Of a stretch of DNA of 24,508 bases, positions 24,010-24,508 are shown piece after piece. Below the pieces are notes generated by a model. It saw only the letters and a list, made by a program, of their open reading frames with translations. It did not search any database and was not told the origin of the DNA. Within the stretch, counting starts at the first letter, position 1; each line of letters begins with the position of its first letter. The position numbers were made by a program, and so were the translations under genes. The stretch is from Thermoanaerobacterales bacterium (lineage in GTDB: Bacteria > Actinomycetota > Acidimicrobiia > Acidimicrobiales > JACDCH01): contig PKRH01000044.1 in the NCBI GenBank assembly GCA_017577565.1, positions 1-24,508 of the forward strand. The letters run 5' to 3'.

Positions 24010-24508
24010 GTGCAGTTCAGCGTGGTGGTGTGCACCCACAACGGGGCGTCGCGCCTGCGGCGCTCCCTGGGGTCGGTGCTGGCGCAGGAGGCGGCGGACT
24101 TCGAGCTGGTCGTGGTCGACGACGGGTCGACCGACGACACCGCGGCGGTCGTGCGGAGCCACGACGCCGCCAACCTGCGCTACGTCTGGCGCCCCAACGG
24201 CGGGCTCTCCGCCGCCCGCAACACCGGCCTGCGCGAAGCACGGGGGCAGTTCGTCGTCTACCTCGACGACGACGACTGGGCCGACCCCGACTGGCTGCGC
24301 ACGCTCGCCGGCGCCCTCGACGACACGACCGGCGTCGTCACCTGCGGCGCCTGGATGCACGGCCCCGACGGCAGCGTCGAGGTGCAGCTCCCCCGGCAGA
24401 TGCCCGAGGCGTTCGGCGGGGTGACGGCGCTGTTCCTCGCCGGCACGTTCGCCGTCCGGCGCTCGCTCTACGAGGCGATCGGCGGGTACGCCGAGGACAT
24501 CCCCACCT
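24010..24508 (+). CDS. GT2-family glycosyltransferase, cut by the window edge
   Basis: The first 166 residues of a GT-A fold inverting glycosyltransferase are present; the rest lies beyond the window. The family signatures are FSVVVCTHNGASRLRRSLGSV (residues 3-23), ELVVVDDGSTDDT (32-44), NGGLSAARNTGLREARG and the metal/nucleotide-binding acidic motif YLDDDDW. The start GTG 24010 is supported by a GGAGG ending 5 bases upstream and by the N-terminal strand beginning at residue 3. It is transcribed away from the secreted protein gene. It probably adds a sugar to the same lipid-linked glycan as the GT4 of this locus; donor and acceptor are unknown. Confidence 0.92.
   Translation, partial: MQFSVVVCTHNGASRLRRSLGSVLAQEAADFELVVVDDGSTDDTAAVVRSHDAANLRYVWRPNGGLSAARNTGLREARGQFVVYLDDDDWADPDWLRTLAGALDDTTGVVTCGAWMHGPDGSVEVQLPRQMPEAFGGVTALFLAGTFAVRRSLYEAIGGYAEDIPT

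Overview
The window is a gene-dense stretch of very GC-rich DNA (G or C in nearly every third codon position, many GTG starts, TAnnnT-type -10 boxes, some promoters apparently leaderless). This fits a high-GC actinomycete. A member of the Acidimicrobiia is my best guess, from overall flavour rather than any marker gene. No rRNA, tRNA, CRISPR array, insertion sequence or phage gene was seen. No gap between genes exceeds 300 bases, and each is covered by the feature list.

Layout. (1) 1-6296 is a metabolic stretch: a FrnE/DsbA-like thioredoxin-fold protein, a shortened GH1-like protein, a convergent MoxR/magnesium-chelatase-type AAA+ ATPase, a divergent GH2-like protein and a GNAT acetyltransferase. 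Both glycosidase-like proteins appear to lack one of their two catalytic carboxylates. (2) 6377-9899 is the succinate dehydrogenase operon sdhC-sdhA-sdhB (type B, one five-helix di-heme anchor), with overlapping stop/start codons, followed by a perfect 15-bp hairpin. (3) 9990-13601 is a four-gene forward cassette with 4-base overlaps at every junction: a small monotopic phosphoglycosyl transferase, an ATP-grasp enzyme, a HAD phosphatase and a GT4 glycosyltransferase. (4) Convergent to it, 21734 down to 15572 is a minus-strand operon: an NAD-dependent sugar epimerase/dehydratase, three tandem TylCIII-type C-methyltransferase paralogues, glucose-1-phosphate cytidylyltransferase (rfbF) and a DUF402 protein. 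Behind it lies a Tat-exported G8-domain beta-helix lipoprotein (15507-13636). (5) 23842-21866 is a large secreted multidomain protein. It is divergent from a GT2 glycosyltransferase that runs off the right edge.

How it fits together. From 9990 to the right edge the window reads as part of a cell-surface polysaccharide locus. The PGT would load the first sugar phosphate onto undecaprenyl phosphate, and GT4 and GT2 would extend it. RfbF would make CDP-glucose, and the epimerase and C-methyltransferases would turn a nucleotide sugar into a branched (C-methylated) deoxysugar. The secreted proteins would act at the surface. The CDP-glucose 4,6-dehydratase, flippase and polymerase expected for a complete pathway are not here and may lie to the right. 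The most interesting items are the methyltransferase triplication with a changed catalytic motif, the ATP-grasp/HAD pair inside a PGT-GT cassette, the CEMIP-like G8 lipoprotein, the two probable pseudo-glycosidases, and the abrupt codon-usage switch inside the large secreted protein.
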